From Caldithrix abyssi DSM 13497 (GTDB lineage: Bacteria > Calditrichota > Calditrichia > Calditrichales > Calditrichaceae), in NCBI RefSeq assembly GCF_001886815.1, contig NZ_CP018099.1, forward strand, positions 1,362,501 to 1,426,500: a stretch of DNA of 64,000 bases, read 5' to 3'. This document shows, piece after piece, positions 45,775 through 56,859 of the stretch. How positions within the stretch are numbered: the stretch's first letter is position 1; every line of letters starts with the position of its first letter. The translations under genes and the position numbers were made by a program. The notes beneath the pieces are model-generated. The model searched no databases and was not told where the DNA came from. It saw nothing but the letters and a program-made list of their open reading frames with translations.

Positions 45775-45806
45775 AACTCTGCTTGCTAGCAGAGTTATTT
45801 TTTTTT
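45775..45806 (+). terminator. Rho-independent terminator after rpoD
   Basis: Stem AACTCTGCT (45775-45783) with AGCAGAGTT (45788-45796), loop TGCT, followed by ATTTTTTTTT. Confidence 0.92.
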
Positions 45807-45868
45807 ATATTTTGATTTGAATCACATATAGTGTGAGCAGATTTAATCTTAATTCAGGGGCCCAGTTT

Positions 45869-46816
45869 ATGAAGGATGAATCTCGTATTATCTTTATTTC
45901 TCGAGATCAACGTAAAATCAAAGAAATCAAAATCTCCCGCTGGAAGCTAATCACCTTCATTAGTGTTTTTTTAATCTCCTTCTTAATTATCGGCAAGATT
46001 GGACTGGATTTACTCGTTGATTTTAGCCTGAATTCTGAGATGAAACGCTTAAGCAGAACCAACCTCGTTCTGCAAGACAGGCTGGTAGAGATGAGCCAGA
46101 AGTACAAACAGCTAACGGAACAAATCAAAAAAATAGCCGAAACCGACGATCAATTGCGCATGGTGTTAGGTCTGCCCAAACTGAATGAAGATGTGCGTAA
46201 GGTAGGTATCGGTGGTTCTGACTATAACTACGAATTGCTCGACCAGGTAAGCGGGTTCGAGGCGCGGATTGATCTTTCTTCGACTCTTAAAAAGATCAAT
46301 GAATTAGAGCGCGAAGTAAAACTTGAAATGGAGAGCTACCAGAGCCTGTTAAGCACGTTCCACAAAAAACAGGACTCGGTTAGATATCTACCGGCTTTGC
46401 GGCCTGTGATTCACGGAGTTATTTCCAGTGGGTTTGGACGGCGATATCACCCGGTTTTTAAAGTAATCCGTTTTCATGAAGGCGTGGATATCAGCGCGCC
46501 AACCCACACGCCGGTATTTGCCTCGGCCGATGGTGTGGTGAAGTTTTCTGGCTATAACGGCGGTTACGGCAAAATGGTAGTGCTGGACCATAAGTACGGT
46601 TTTCAGACACGCTACGCCCATCTAAGTAAAATTCTGGTTCGCCGCGGTCAGAGAATAAAGCGCGGAGAAAAAATCGGCGAAGTGGGCAATACGGGCATCA
46701 GTACGGCGCCGCATTTGCACTACGAAGTGCTTTTGCATGGCAAAAATTTGAATCCGGAACATTTCTTCTTTGATGATCCCGGCCTGAACCAGACAATCGT
46801 TGCCAACGCCCAATAA
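45869..46816 (+). CDS. M23-family (LytM) peptidoglycan endopeptidase, membrane-anchored
   Basis: About 315 residues from the ATG at 45869 (AGGGG upstream); the frame also opens with GTG at 45833, which I consider less likely. A transmembrane helix (ITFISVFLISFLIIGKIGLDLL) is followed by a periplasmic coiled coil and a C-terminal LytM domain. The zinc ligands are all present: HEGVD in the first motif (FHEGVDISAP), YAHLS and HLHYE. An N-terminal GFGRRYHP block completes the family signature. Probably cleaves peptide cross-links in cell growth or division. Confidence 0.92.
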   Translation: MKDESRIIFISRDQRKIKEIKISRWKLITFISVFLISFLIIGKIGLDLLVDFSLNSEMKRLSRTNLVLQDRLVEMSQKYKQLTEQIKKIAETDDQLRMVLGLPKLNEDVRKVGIGGSDYNYELLDQVSGFEARIDLSSTLKKINELEREVKLEMESYQSLLSTFHKKQDSVRYLPALRPVIHGVISSGFGRRYHPVFKVIRFHEGVDISAPTHTPVFASADGVVKFSGYNGGYGKMVVLDHKYGFQTRYAHLSKILVRRGQRIKRGEKIGEVGNTGISTAPHLHYEVLLHGKNLNPEHFFFDDPGLNQTIVANAQ

Positions 46817-46846
46817 GGATCCGCGCCAGTTTATGAGTGGGTCTTT

Positions 46847-47845
46847 ATGAGTTTCTTAAAAAATTCCGGTCTAAAAATTTGGTGGGGGGTTTTGCCCCTC
46901 TTTTTTATTAATCCTCTTTTTTCTCAACAAGTCCGGTTGTTATTTACCGGAGATGTTCTTTTGGCACATCACTTTGAATATTATGTTAAACAACGAATAA
47001 CCTATCCGTTTGACAAAATTCCCTGGTTTAAAGAAGCCGATGTGTCGGTCATTAACCTGGAGGCGCCGTTCACGAGTTCGGACAGCGCGATGGAAAAACC
47101 GTATGTGTTTAAGGCAAAGCCCAAATATGTTGAGGTGTTAAAATATGGCGGCGTTGACCTGGTGAATCTGGCCAACAATCACATTTACGACTATGGTAAA
47201 GAAGGGTTGCTGGAAACCCTGGAAACTTTAGAGCGGGCCGGCCTGGCTTTTATTGGCGCCGGCAGAAACATCAACCAGGCGCGCAAACCCGCCATTTTTG
47301 AAATCAAAGGACTTAAGCTGGCCTTTATGGGCTACTATGGCCTCAGGGCTCACGAAGAATCCCACCCTGCCACGGAAACAGAACCGGGCACCGCCTTACG
47401 CAAACTCAAATATATTAAGGAAGACATTAAACAACTAAAAGACCGTGTTGATTTTATTACGGTTATTTTTCACTGGGGGCAGGAGAAGAAAAATATTCCG
47501 GAAGCAGATCAGATCCGTTTTGCGCACCGCGTAATCGACTACGGCGCCGATCTAATTGTCGGTCATCATCCGCACGTGCTGCAGGGTGTGGAAAAATACA
47601 AAAAGGGCGTTATTGTCTACTCCCTGGGTAATTTTATCTTTGGCGGCAATAGCCGAACCTACGAAGAAACGGCCGTGTTGCAGGTAAACATTCCTGTGCA
47701 AAACCCGGAAGCCTGGTCCGTCAAAATGCTGCCGGTGGCCGTTCGTTACTGGCAGCCGGCGCTGCTTGAGGGCGCCCGAAGAGACAGCGTGTTAAAACAT
47801 TTAAAAGAATATTCCGAAATATTTGAACAGACGCCTTTGAATTGA
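46847..47845 (+). CDS. CapA-family (PGA_cap) metallophosphoesterase-like exported protein
   Basis: 332 residues. An N-terminal signal peptide ends near PLFSQQ. The CapA domain shows LLFTGDVLLAHH, VINLEAPFTSS, VNLANNHIYDYG, VIFHWGQEKK and VGHHPHVLQGVE, which resemble the metal-binding blocks of the metallophosphoesterase fold. CapA/PgsA proteins take part in poly-gamma-glutamate capsule synthesis, but homologues occur widely in bacteria without capB or capC. None is visible here. Function in this organism is therefore open. It begins 30 bp after the M23 peptidase gene, possibly in one transcript. Confidence 0.9.
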   Translation: MSFLKNSGLKIWWGVLPLFFINPLFSQQVRLLFTGDVLLAHHFEYYVKQRITYPFDKIPWFKEADVSVINLEAPFTSSDSAMEKPYVFKAKPKYVEVLKYGGVDLVNLANNHIYDYGKEGLLETLETLERAGLAFIGAGRNINQARKPAIFEIKGLKLAFMGYYGLRAHEESHPATETEPGTALRKLKYIKEDIKQLKDRVDFITVIFHWGQEKKNIPEADQIRFAHRVIDYGADLIVGHHPHVLQGVEKYKKGVIVYSLGNFIFGGNSRTYEETAVLQVNIPVQNPEAWSVKMLPVAVRYWQPALLEGARRDSVLKHLKEYSEIFEQTPLN

Positions 47846-47867
47846 TCTTTTATTTTTTATATTTAAC

Positions 47868-47896
47868 TTGAATTAATCATTTTCTGATGTTATAAT
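47868..47896 (+). promoter_or_regulatory. Strong sigma-70-type promoter of the gatC-kdsB-pyrG run
   Basis: TTGAAT (47868-47873), 17 bp, TATAAT (47891-47896). The predicted start near 47903 leaves a leader of about 175 nt before gatC. The leader holds short frames (for example ATG at 47907, nine codons) without good ribosome binding sites. Confidence 0.65.
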
Positions 47897-48078
47897 TGGC
47901 TCTTTATGAAGGCGCTTGGCGATCTGGTTTTTTAACATGGAAATGGGCAAAATACAGGTGCCTTAGATCTTCGTAAATTAATAGAACGTTAAAGCGAAAT
48001 TTACATGGAAAATCTGTACTTTCGGCCTCTTTTCAAAGTAGGCGTGTACATTTTTCTAAAAACTGTAAGGGAAGCAAA

Positions 48079-48368
48079 ATGGCGGCAGTAACCAGAAAAG
48101 ATGTGGAATATATCGCATCGCTGGCAAAATTACGTTTGGATGAGGAAGAAGTCCCGGTTATTACGGATCAACTGAACCGGATTCTTGAGTATGTTGAGCA
48201 TTTAAATGAGCTGGACACGAGCGATGTTGAACCACTGGCTCATCCCCTTGAATTGCAGAATGTTTTTAGAGAAGATGAAAAAAAGCCATCGTTAAAGCGG
48301 GAAGAGGCGTTAAAAAATGCGCCCAGACGAGCCGGCGATTACTTTAGCGTTCCCAAGGTAGTTCGTAA

Positions 48369-48372
<4 letters not shown>
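48079..48372 (+). CDS. gatC: Asp/Glu-tRNA amidotransferase subunit C
   Basis: 97 residues matching GatC: VEYIASLAKLRLDEEEV, LNRILEYVEHLNELDTSDVEP, and the C-terminal APRRAGDYFSVPKVV. GatC stabilises the GatA-GatB complex that converts misacylated Glu-tRNA(Gln) or Asp-tRNA(Asn). gatA and gatB are not in the window. AAGGGAAGC precedes the ATG. The stop overlaps the kdsB start (ATGA), so the two are translationally coupled. Confidence 0.96.
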
Positions 48373-50740
<2,368 letters not shown>

Positions 50741-50765
50741 AGCCTTTTTTGCTATTCGACGAACA

Positions 50766-50909
50766 TAGAGTTCTGCAAAATGTAAATTTTAGTGTCATTT
50801 CGAGGAGCGTAGCGACGAGAAATCTTCTGTTTTTGTTGAAGTTAGAAGATTCCCAATTCTGATGAATCGGGATTCCAAATGACCTGTATGTGCATTTTGC
50901 AGAACTCTA
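50766..50909. mobile_element. MITE-like palindromic element with flanking 12-14 bp direct repeats
   Basis: Terminal inverted repeats of 17 bp (50766-50782, TAGAGTTCTGCAAAATG, and 50893-50909) are perfect. The element is flanked by ATTCGACGAACATA at 50754-50767 and 50910-50923, which looks like a target site duplication. The interior (TGTCATTTCGAGG, AGCGTAGCGACGAG) has no coding frame. A diverged copy lies at 28165-28290. The insertion is 25 bp after the pyrG stop and may serve as its terminator. Confidence 0.75.
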
Positions 50910-51086
50910 ATTCGACGAACATAATTGGATACAGCGATCGCAAATGCAAACGGTCGTTGAGATATAAGTGAACCCATGAGGCGAACCAGAGTCAAATTTT
51001 TCTGACGACGTCGCAAATTACGAAGTGGTAAAATTTGAACGTAAAATACAGCATGGTTTTGCCGCATTTTTTTTTGAGGTTAAAAT

Positions 51087-52067
51087 ATGGCGAAAACGTC
51101 GCTGCCCCAACAGGTGATATTGTTCAAGTCTTCCCACCCTGAGCAAAAGGTTCTGAAAGAATGTCTGGAAAAATGGAAAATAAAATATTTCGAGGCCGAA
51201 GTATTTGCCAAAATTCCCAATCCTCAGATCATCGAAAAGACGCCCTGCGCCATTGCCATTATTGAAGATGAAAAAGGCGTGGAGTTTTTGCGCTCCATAA
51301 TGCATTTTTTCCCCTGGACGCAGAGAATAATGCTGGCCGAAAAGCCCGGCGTATCGCTTTTAGAAACCGCCATTAACCGGGCGCACGTCAATTATTTTAT
51401 AAAATTGCCGCTATCGGAAGAATCTTTGAAAAAATACCTGATCAAGGCCAACCGCCGCTTCAATGCTTATATGCTGCCGCTCCATAAATTTCAGGCCTTA
51501 AGCGACGTGACTAAAGATTTAATTGAAGACAACCTGCGTTTTAAAATGGAAGCCGAAAAAGACGCGCTTACCGGACTTCTCAATCGCCGTTCTTTTAATA
51601 TTTACATGGAAAATTTCTGGCTTTCCTTTTTTAAAAATCAGGAGTTGTTTGCCCTGGCCATGCTGGATATCGATCATTTTAAGTTGGTCAATGACCGATA
51701 CGGCCACCCGGTTGGCGATATTGTTTTGAAAAATTTTGGCAAAGTGCTGCAGGAAAATTTGCGAAAATCCCAGGATTTTGCCTTCCGCATCGGGGGAGAA
51801 GAATTCGCCCTGCTTTCCAAAGGTCTTACCAAAGAATTCATGGCCTCTTATGTGGAGCGTATTTTAAATATTATTCGCGCTTTAAAAATTTCGGCTGATT
51901 CCCATGTGGTTACTTTTACCTTTAGCGCAGGCGTTGCCGACGCCACGCAGGTAAACGCGCCGCAAGAATTAGTGCACATCGCCGACAACGCATTGTACCA
52001 GGCGAAAAACGGCGGCCGAAATCGCATTGTGATTTACAATAAAACACTGCAGCAGCCCTCAAAGTAA
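51087..52067 (+). CDS. Diguanylate cyclase-like protein (degenerate receiver + GGDEF)
   Basis: 326 residues. The N-terminal 120 residues have a receiver-like alternation (VILFKSSHPEQKVL, CAIAIIEDEKGVEFLRSI, then YFIKLPLSEESLKKYL) but lack the usual acidic pair, so it is probably a pseudo-receiver. The C-terminal GGDEF domain has DALTGLLNRRSFN, LAMLDIDHFKLVNDRYGH, the active-site motif IGGEEF and an AKNGGRNRI end. The catalytic GGEEF is intact, suggesting c-di-GMP synthesis. The inhibitory-site arginine seems replaced by lysine (KSQD in place of RxxD). GAGG precedes the ATG. Confidence 0.9.
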   Translation: MAKTSLPQQVILFKSSHPEQKVLKECLEKWKIKYFEAEVFAKIPNPQIIEKTPCAIAIIEDEKGVEFLRSIMHFFPWTQRIMLAEKPGVSLLETAINRAHVNYFIKLPLSEESLKKYLIKANRRFNAYMLPLHKFQALSDVTKDLIEDNLRFKMEAEKDALTGLLNRRSFNIYMENFWLSFFKNQELFALAMLDIDHFKLVNDRYGHPVGDIVLKNFGKVLQENLRKSQDFAFRIGGEEFALLSKGLTKEFMASYVERILNIIRALKISADSHVVTFTFSAGVADATQVNAPQELVHIADNALYQAKNGGRNRIVIYNKTLQQPSK

Positions 52068-52090
52068 ATCCATTCCATGTCTTTTAAAGT

Positions 52091-52112
52091 AAGGCCCGGC
52101 CTTTTGTTTTTG
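52091..52112 (+). terminator. Weak terminator-like hairpin
   Basis: AAGGC/GCCTT stem with a three-base loop followed by TTGTTTTTG, 24 bp after the GGDEF gene. The stem is short, so this is uncertain. Confidence 0.35.
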
Positions 52113-52167
52113 AGCCAACATTTACCATTAATTTGCACGGCTCTTTTCTACTATTTAAGGCAAACTA

Positions 52168-53142
52168 TTGAATCTCATTGAAATAAAAATTAATTTGCTT
52201 TCAGGAAAACAAAATTTAAAAAATGAATATATGACAACCATATTTGATCTGTTTGACAATATTCTGGAAGAAGCGGAACGGGAGTTTTACCGGCATCGGT
52301 TTGAGCAGGCCCTTGAAAAATGGCAAAGCTATTACCAGATTACCGCTAAAGTCGAGTACAATCTCATCATCAAAGAGATAAAAAAATTAGTAAAGGAAAT
52401 TAATCCGGCAAAGATCAAATCACTGTCCGATTTACACCGCTGTTTTCGTCTTCTGCGGCAGAGATATCTTGAAAAACAAATTCATCCGTACACCTATCGT
52501 ATTTTTACAAAATTGTTAACTGATCTTTACGAAAAAGAGTTTAAAACCCATGCGGAAGAAGATGATCTGGCAACTCATGCGATTTTTTTGTATTTAGAAG
52601 GCGATCTGGAAAAGGCAAAGCGTCTTTTGGAGCGCTATCTTGAAAAGGATACGGAAAACATGGAGGCCAGAGTTTTTGAAGGACATATTTATCTAAAACA
52701 GGGCGAGCAAAAAAAGGCCATTGCCGTGTTAACCAAAAATCTGTTTTTAGCTGCAGACCAGCTTTACGAGGATGATTTGTATCTGTCACAGTTTAAAATG
52801 TTGTACGGACGGCTCCATTCCGAGTACGGCCGAAAAGATGTGGCGTTGTGGCTACTGGCCTTTGAAGCCTGGTTTCGGAATTATCTGGTTTTTGAGCAGG
52901 ACGAGGGCTTTTACAAAATCATGTTGAGGAAAGAACAGAACGAGCGCATCATTCGCGTTAAATACACCCTGGCCGAAAAGTACCGTCATTTTGTGCGTTG
53001 TCTTTATATTTCCGAGTATTCACGGCTGTTCATTAAAACCAATAAGGGAATGATTAATGAGATAGAAACCTACATGGAACAATTAGACGTTGCGCTTTTT
53101 ACGCGCTATCGTAAAAAACGCAAACCACTCAAAATGAATTGA
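52168..53142 (+). CDS. Helical TPR-like protein of unknown function
   Basis: 324 residues, no signal peptide, almost entirely helical. A TPR-like array is visible near residues 135-215 (AIFLYLEGDLEKAKRLLERY, EGHIYLKQGEQKKAIAVLTK). The frame opens with TTG at 52168 behind AAGG; an ATG at 52231 is a possible alternative start, and neither has a strong ribosome binding site. The basic C-terminus (TRYRKKRKPLKMN) may bind nucleic acid or membrane. Family not recognised. It lies between the GGDEF gene and the HAD phosphatase gene on the same strand. Confidence 0.75.
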   Translation: MNLIEIKINLLSGKQNLKNEYMTTIFDLFDNILEEAEREFYRHRFEQALEKWQSYYQITAKVEYNLIIKEIKKLVKEINPAKIKSLSDLHRCFRLLRQRYLEKQIHPYTYRIFTKLLTDLYEKEFKTHAEEDDLATHAIFLYLEGDLEKAKRLLERYLEKDTENMEARVFEGHIYLKQGEQKKAIAVLTKNLFLAADQLYEDDLYLSQFKMLYGRLHSEYGRKDVALWLLAFEAWFRNYLVFEQDEGFYKIMLRKEQNERIIRVKYTLAEKYRHFVRCLYISEYSRLFIKTNKGMINEIETYMEQLDVALFTRYRKKRKPLKMN

Positions 53143-53190
53143 TCTTTCAAATCATAAAGTTTATTTACAATAAAAGGCAGGAAATGACGT

Positions 53191-53859
53191 ATGAGGAATA
53201 AAGCTGTATTGTTCGATTTTGACGGTGTGGTAGTGAAAAGCATGGAACAGCACTTTAATGCCTGGCGCCAGGCGTTTTTGGAAAAGGGCGTTGAAATTAA
53301 AGAAGATGAATTTTTTGTTCTGGAGGGGCAGGGCATTAATACCATCGCACACCATCTTGGCAAAATATACGGTTTGAATCGTCAGCAAGTAGAAGAGGTG
53401 ATGGAGCGCAAGGTCAATTATTACAATCAGTTCATGACCCTTGAATTTTACGATCACTTTCATGAACTGGTTGAACATTTGCACCGGCGTCAGGTACCGA
53501 TGGGCGTAGTTACCGGCGGAAACAGATCAAGAGTGGAAAAGATCATTAACGAACATTTTAATCACTATTTTAGGGCGCTGGTAACGGTTGATGATGTGGA
53601 GCGGGGCAAACCATTTCCTGATCCTTTTTTAAAAGCGGCGCAAATGTTGAATATGGCTCCGCAAAACTGTATCGTTGTAGAAAACGCTCCCATGGGCATT
53701 AAGGGCGCCAAAAGAGCAGGGATGACCGTTGTGGCCATTACGACCACTCTCAAGCCGGACTATTTAAAGCAGGCCGATTATATTGCCCATAATTTTTTAG
53801 AAGTTGAAGAGATTCTGAACACGCTTTTGGGTATTGAACGGACAGAAACAATCAAATAA
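53191..53859 (+). CDS. HAD-superfamily hydrolase, beta-phosphoglucomutase-like
   Basis: 222 residues with the HAD motif I nucleophile in LFDFDGVVVKSM (D-x-D-G), a helical C1 cap domain, motif II in GVVTGGNRSRVE, motif III Lys in ERGKPFPDPFLKAA and motif IV in CIVVENAPMGIKGAKRAGM. The DFDGVVV-x-S pattern and the C1 cap fit beta-phosphoglucomutase or phosphatase enzymes of the YcjU/GS1 type. Substrate cannot be read from sequence. AGGAAATG lies 6-8 bp before the ATG. Confidence 0.92.
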   Translation: MRNKAVLFDFDGVVVKSMEQHFNAWRQAFLEKGVEIKEDEFFVLEGQGINTIAHHLGKIYGLNRQQVEEVMERKVNYYNQFMTLEFYDHFHELVEHLHRRQVPMGVVTGGNRSRVEKIINEHFNHYFRALVTVDDVERGKPFPDPFLKAAQMLNMAPQNCIVVENAPMGIKGAKRAGMTVVAITTTLKPDYLKQADYIAHNFLEVEEILNTLLGIERTETIK

Positions 53860-53950
53860 TACTGCCGAAATGCAGGGGAAGGGCACGATATTACGGATGC
53901 CTTCAGGCGCCGTAGAATCAGTTAGGTTCCTTTATCTGATAGAAGTTGAG

Positions 53951-54157
53951 CTAAACATCAAGGCGGACGTTAACGGCCCTGTCGCCTTTCATATCGGTTT
54001 TAATATCAAACTTTACGCGGTCGCCCTCGCGCAGTCCCCGTTTCTGGAGTGAGATGTGCAGATCGTTGGCGTTCACAAAAATATCGTCTCCTTCGTCGCT
54101 GATTATAAAACCATAACCGCGGTCGGCATTCCAGTTTTTAACGCTGCCTTTAACCAT
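53951..54157 (-). CDS. Cold-shock domain protein (CspA family)
   Basis: 68 residues forming one OB-fold cold-shock domain that binds single-stranded nucleic acid. RNP1 is RGYGFII and RNP2 is DIFVNANDL. The usual His of RNP2 (VFVH) is Asn here. AAGGAG is well placed before the ATG. It lies 20 bp beyond the end of the lipoprotein gene on the minus strand. An RNA chaperone role is typical of the family; cold induction cannot be inferred. Confidence 0.95.
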   Translation of the reverse strand: MVKGSVKNWNADRGYGFIISDEGDDIFVNANDLHISLQKRGLREGDRVKFDIKTDMKGDRAVNVRLDV

Positions 54158-54177
54158 GGTTTCTCCTTAAAATTTGC

Positions 54178-54915
54178 TTACCACAATTTAAATCGTTCTT
54201 CAATAGAAAGTTTATTTCCATAATTTTTCAAATAAGTTTGCATGTTATTCCAGTGCCGGTCTTTTTGGGATTCGTGAACCGATTCCAGCAGGCGCAATGC
54301 CTTTTCAAAATCGCCGTTGAGATAGGCGTAATAAGCTTCTTTTAATGGTTCGGGCAGACGGCTTAGCCTGATTTCTCTGAACGAACGGTCGAGCATTTTT
54401 AAGCCTTCGTCATACTTACCGCGTTCGGCCAGATAAAACGCTGCTCGTTCGTAAAGATCGCGTTTGAGTTCGTATTGATCCGTAAACTGATGGAGCGCCT
54501 TTAAGGTTTCGCGATACCAGAGGGAGTCGGCATTTAGCGCCTCATACGCGTTCGCCTTGCGGTAGTACAGATCAAAATAAAAGAACTTAGCGTTTGTTTG
54601 CTCCATACGTTTTAGTGAATCTTCTAAATTTTTTAACAGCCCTAAAGCTTTGTTTATATCTGTGTTGATTACAGAGTCGATTGGAGCGAATAACTCATTT
54701 TTTTGAATTTTAATCAGGCGGTAGCGAAGTCGATGGTATTGCAGGGTATCGGCCCATGTTTTTTGCATTTCTTCGGCAATTACTTTGCGGGCTTTTTGAT
54801 AATCGCCCTGCCGGATTAAGCGGTCGATTAACTCAATTTGCGGCTCTGACGAACAGGCCATGAAAAATAAGGGCAGCAACCAGAAAATTTTTAAAATATC
54901 TTTGTAAGTTAGCAT
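54178..54915 (-). CDS. TPR-like lipoprotein
   Basis: 245 residues. Signal peptide with lipobox FFMAC (Cys near residue 21), then a helical region with TPR-like motifs (LIDRLIRQGDYQKARKVIAEE, ERAAFYLAERGKYDEGLKML, AYLNGDFEKALRLLES). Likely anchored to the outer membrane or the outer face of the inner membrane. No specific family recognised. It precedes the cold-shock gene on the same strand and may share its transcript. Confidence 0.82.
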   Translation of the reverse strand: MLTYKDILKIFWLLPLFFMACSSEPQIELIDRLIRQGDYQKARKVIAEEMQKTWADTLQYHRLRYRLIKIQKNELFAPIDSVINTDINKALGLLKNLEDSLKRMEQTNAKFFYFDLYYRKANAYEALNADSLWYRETLKALHQFTDQYELKRDLYERAAFYLAERGKYDEGLKMLDRSFREIRLSRLPEPLKEAYYAYLNGDFEKALRLLESVHESQKDRHWNNMQTYLKNYGNKLSIEERFKLW

Positions 54916-54951
54916 ACGTTAATTTTACAATAAAATGGAAAAATATGCAAA

Positions 54952-55686
54952 TCAGAACAGTAAGAGTGTAAGGCTGGGAATCAGAAGAACGGCGGCCACA
55001 AATCGATCGAATTTGATGGGGTTGATTCGCAATTGCCAGCGGTTCCCTGTAACGACGGCTAAAAACATAACCGTGATAAAGATGAACAATTGCCACATAT
55101 TAAACGACACTTCCGTTCCGAGCGAATGGTAGAGCAAAAGCCGCCAGGCCGCGCCAAAGGCAAAAATGGCAATAAGCTGGGCTCTGAAACTGGCTTTTTT
55201 TAAAGCCAGTTTAAAATAGATGACCAGCAACGGTCCGCTGATTCCAAATAATCCGCCGCCAATACCAGCCAAAAAGGCGAGCGGCAGGGAGATTTTGTGG
55301 CTGGTTTTGATTTTAAATTTATGGCTGCTGGCAATCGTGTTGAACCAGATCAGCCCGATGAAAAAGATCATTGCCAGCCCCAGTAGTGTTTTTAGCAAGG
55401 CAACATCAAAGGCATTGAGCAGTTTGGCCCCGATGTAAGCGCCCGGAAAAAATAACGCCAGAATCGGTAAAACAAATTTCCAGTTGATCAAACGGTAAAC
55501 CTTTGCCAAAAGATAAATTCCGCCAAAAACATCCAGCAGGGCCGAAAGAAAAATGACCTGCGGCGGGGCGTAAAAGTAAGAAAGCGTTGGGATTAAAATT
55601 AACGCCGGGCCAAAACCGGTAAATCCTTTTACGAAATAGGCGACAAAAATAACCAGAACGGCAAATAAAAAAATGATCGCTTCCAT
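54952..55686 (-). CDS. TauE/SafE-family membrane permease
   Basis: 244 residues with seven or eight transmembrane helices. The typical opening VAYFVKGFTGFGPALILIP and the second-half motif AGIGGGLFGISGPLLVIYF are the paired inverted-repeat signatures of the TauE/SafE family, which exports sulfite, sulfoacetate and similar anions. Substrate unknown here. It follows the M29 aminopeptidase gene on the minus strand with a short gap (about 30 bp), so co-transcription is possible. Confidence 0.92.
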   Translation of the reverse strand: MEAIIFLFAVLVIFVAYFVKGFTGFGPALILIPTLSYFYAPPQVIFLSALLDVFGGIYLLAKVYRLINWKFVLPILALFFPGAYIGAKLLNAFDVALLKTLLGLAMIFFIGLIWFNTIASSHKFKIKTSHKISLPLAFLAGIGGGLFGISGPLLVIYFKLALKKASFRAQLIAIFAFGAAWRLLLYHSLGTEVSFNMWQLFIFITVMFLAVVTGNRWQLRINPIKFDRFVAAVLLIPSLTLLLF

Positions 55687-55717
55687 GCAGGCAAAAAAGA
55701 ATTAACGGAAAATGGTT

Positions 55718-56680
55718 TTAATCAATGTCAAGCACCAGTTTTCCCTCTAACATCAAAGGATGGCCGTCGAGGTAGATGGACGGTTTGGTTAAAACCGCGT
55801 CAACATGGATACCCACGGCAAAGGTGCCGCCCATACTGATGTTGTTGCCAAAAGCGACATGCGCCGTGCCCATTACCTTCTCGTCTTCTAAGATATTCCC
55901 GATGATTTGCGCGGCATGATTGGTGCCAATTCCAAATTCCGCCACGTTCATACCGTCTTTACCAAAACGGCTGAGCATGGCAAAGAGTTGATCTGCTTCT
56001 TTGCCGCCCTCCATTTTAACGGCGAAACCATTTTTAATGGTAATTTTAAGAGGCGTTCTTAACATTCCGATGCCAGCCACAGAAGCATCCACCACCAGCA
56101 CGCCCTCGCTTTTTCCTTCCTGGGGCATTAAAAAGGCCTCGCCGCTTGGCAAGTTGCCGCCCTGACCTTTTTCCAGCAACAGTCCGCTTGAGGCGATGGC
56201 TTTAATGCCTTCGATGGGCATAAAAAGGTCGGTGCCCAGAGGCGAACTTAAATGAACCGTTTTGGCCTCGTCCAGCAAGGCGGCCAGCCTTTTGGTCCTG
56301 CGGGCAATAAGCTGATAATCGGCGTTTAGCGTTCGCATCATGGTGCTTTCGCTGATATTGGGCATGGTGGCCACGCGGGCGCCGGCCTTGCAGGCATTGC
56401 GTTTGGCGTCTGTATGCGTAAGCGAGCGATAAGTGGGACAGACCACCACCTGGTGCTGGCGCATCAGATCGGCTACTTCTTTGGGCGGTTCCTGTCCGTT
56501 GACGTCTGCAACAGGAATCTGGACTAATAACGTTTTTTCCGTAATCTCGTTTCCTGCCGTAAAAAAGGCCTTACCAATGTTCTCTTTTTCTGTATCGCAA
56601 ACAATCAGCAATTTTTCCTCGGGAGTTAAACCAAGACAGGTTTTAAGTGCGGTGTGAGCGGCTTTAATCAAATCATTCAT
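55718..56680 (-). CDS. Aminopeptidase of the M29 family (AmpS/AmpT-like)
   Basis: About 320 residues from the ATG at 56680 (AAAAGG 8 bp upstream; an ATG at 56686 is less well spaced). The C-terminal half has the M29 metal ligands in order: Glu in EFGIGTN, Glu and His in EDEKVMGTAHVAFG, and His and Asp in GIHVDAVL. M29 enzymes are dimeric cobalt- or zinc-dependent aminopeptidases common in thermophiles. The N-terminal domain is shorter than in classical AmpT (about 410 residues). Cytoplasmic, likely in peptide turnover. Confidence 0.88.
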   Translation of the reverse strand: MNDLIKAAHTALKTCLGLTPEEKLLIVCDTEKENIGKAFFTAGNEITEKTLLVQIPVADVNGQEPPKEVADLMRQHQVVVCPTYRSLTHTDAKRNACKAGARVATMPNISESTMMRTLNADYQLIARRTKRLAALLDEAKTVHLSSPLGTDLFMPIEGIKAIASSGLLLEKGQGGNLPSGEAFLMPQEGKSEGVLVVDASVAGIGMLRTPLKITIKNGFAVKMEGGKEADQLFAMLSRFGKDGMNVAEFGIGTNHAAQIIGNILEDEKVMGTAHVAFGNNISMGGTFAVGIHVDAVLTKPSIYLDGHPLMLEGKLVLDID

Positions 56681-56859
56681 GAGCATACCTTTTAATATTA
56701 TGGTGAATTTATTTTCGGAGTTCTCTCTAAAAAACTTCTTCTGGCCTTCCGGCGGACAACGCGCTTTGCACTCACGTTTAAGCGCAAATAGCGGAAGATT
56801 TCAGCCTTTTAGAGTAAACCCATCTACAATTTTAAAGATACAAGTTAAAATATTATTGG

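Noticed and set aside
46847-47845. Poly-gamma-glutamate capsule locus
   Set aside because: Only the CapA-like gene is present, with no capB, capC or capE nearby.
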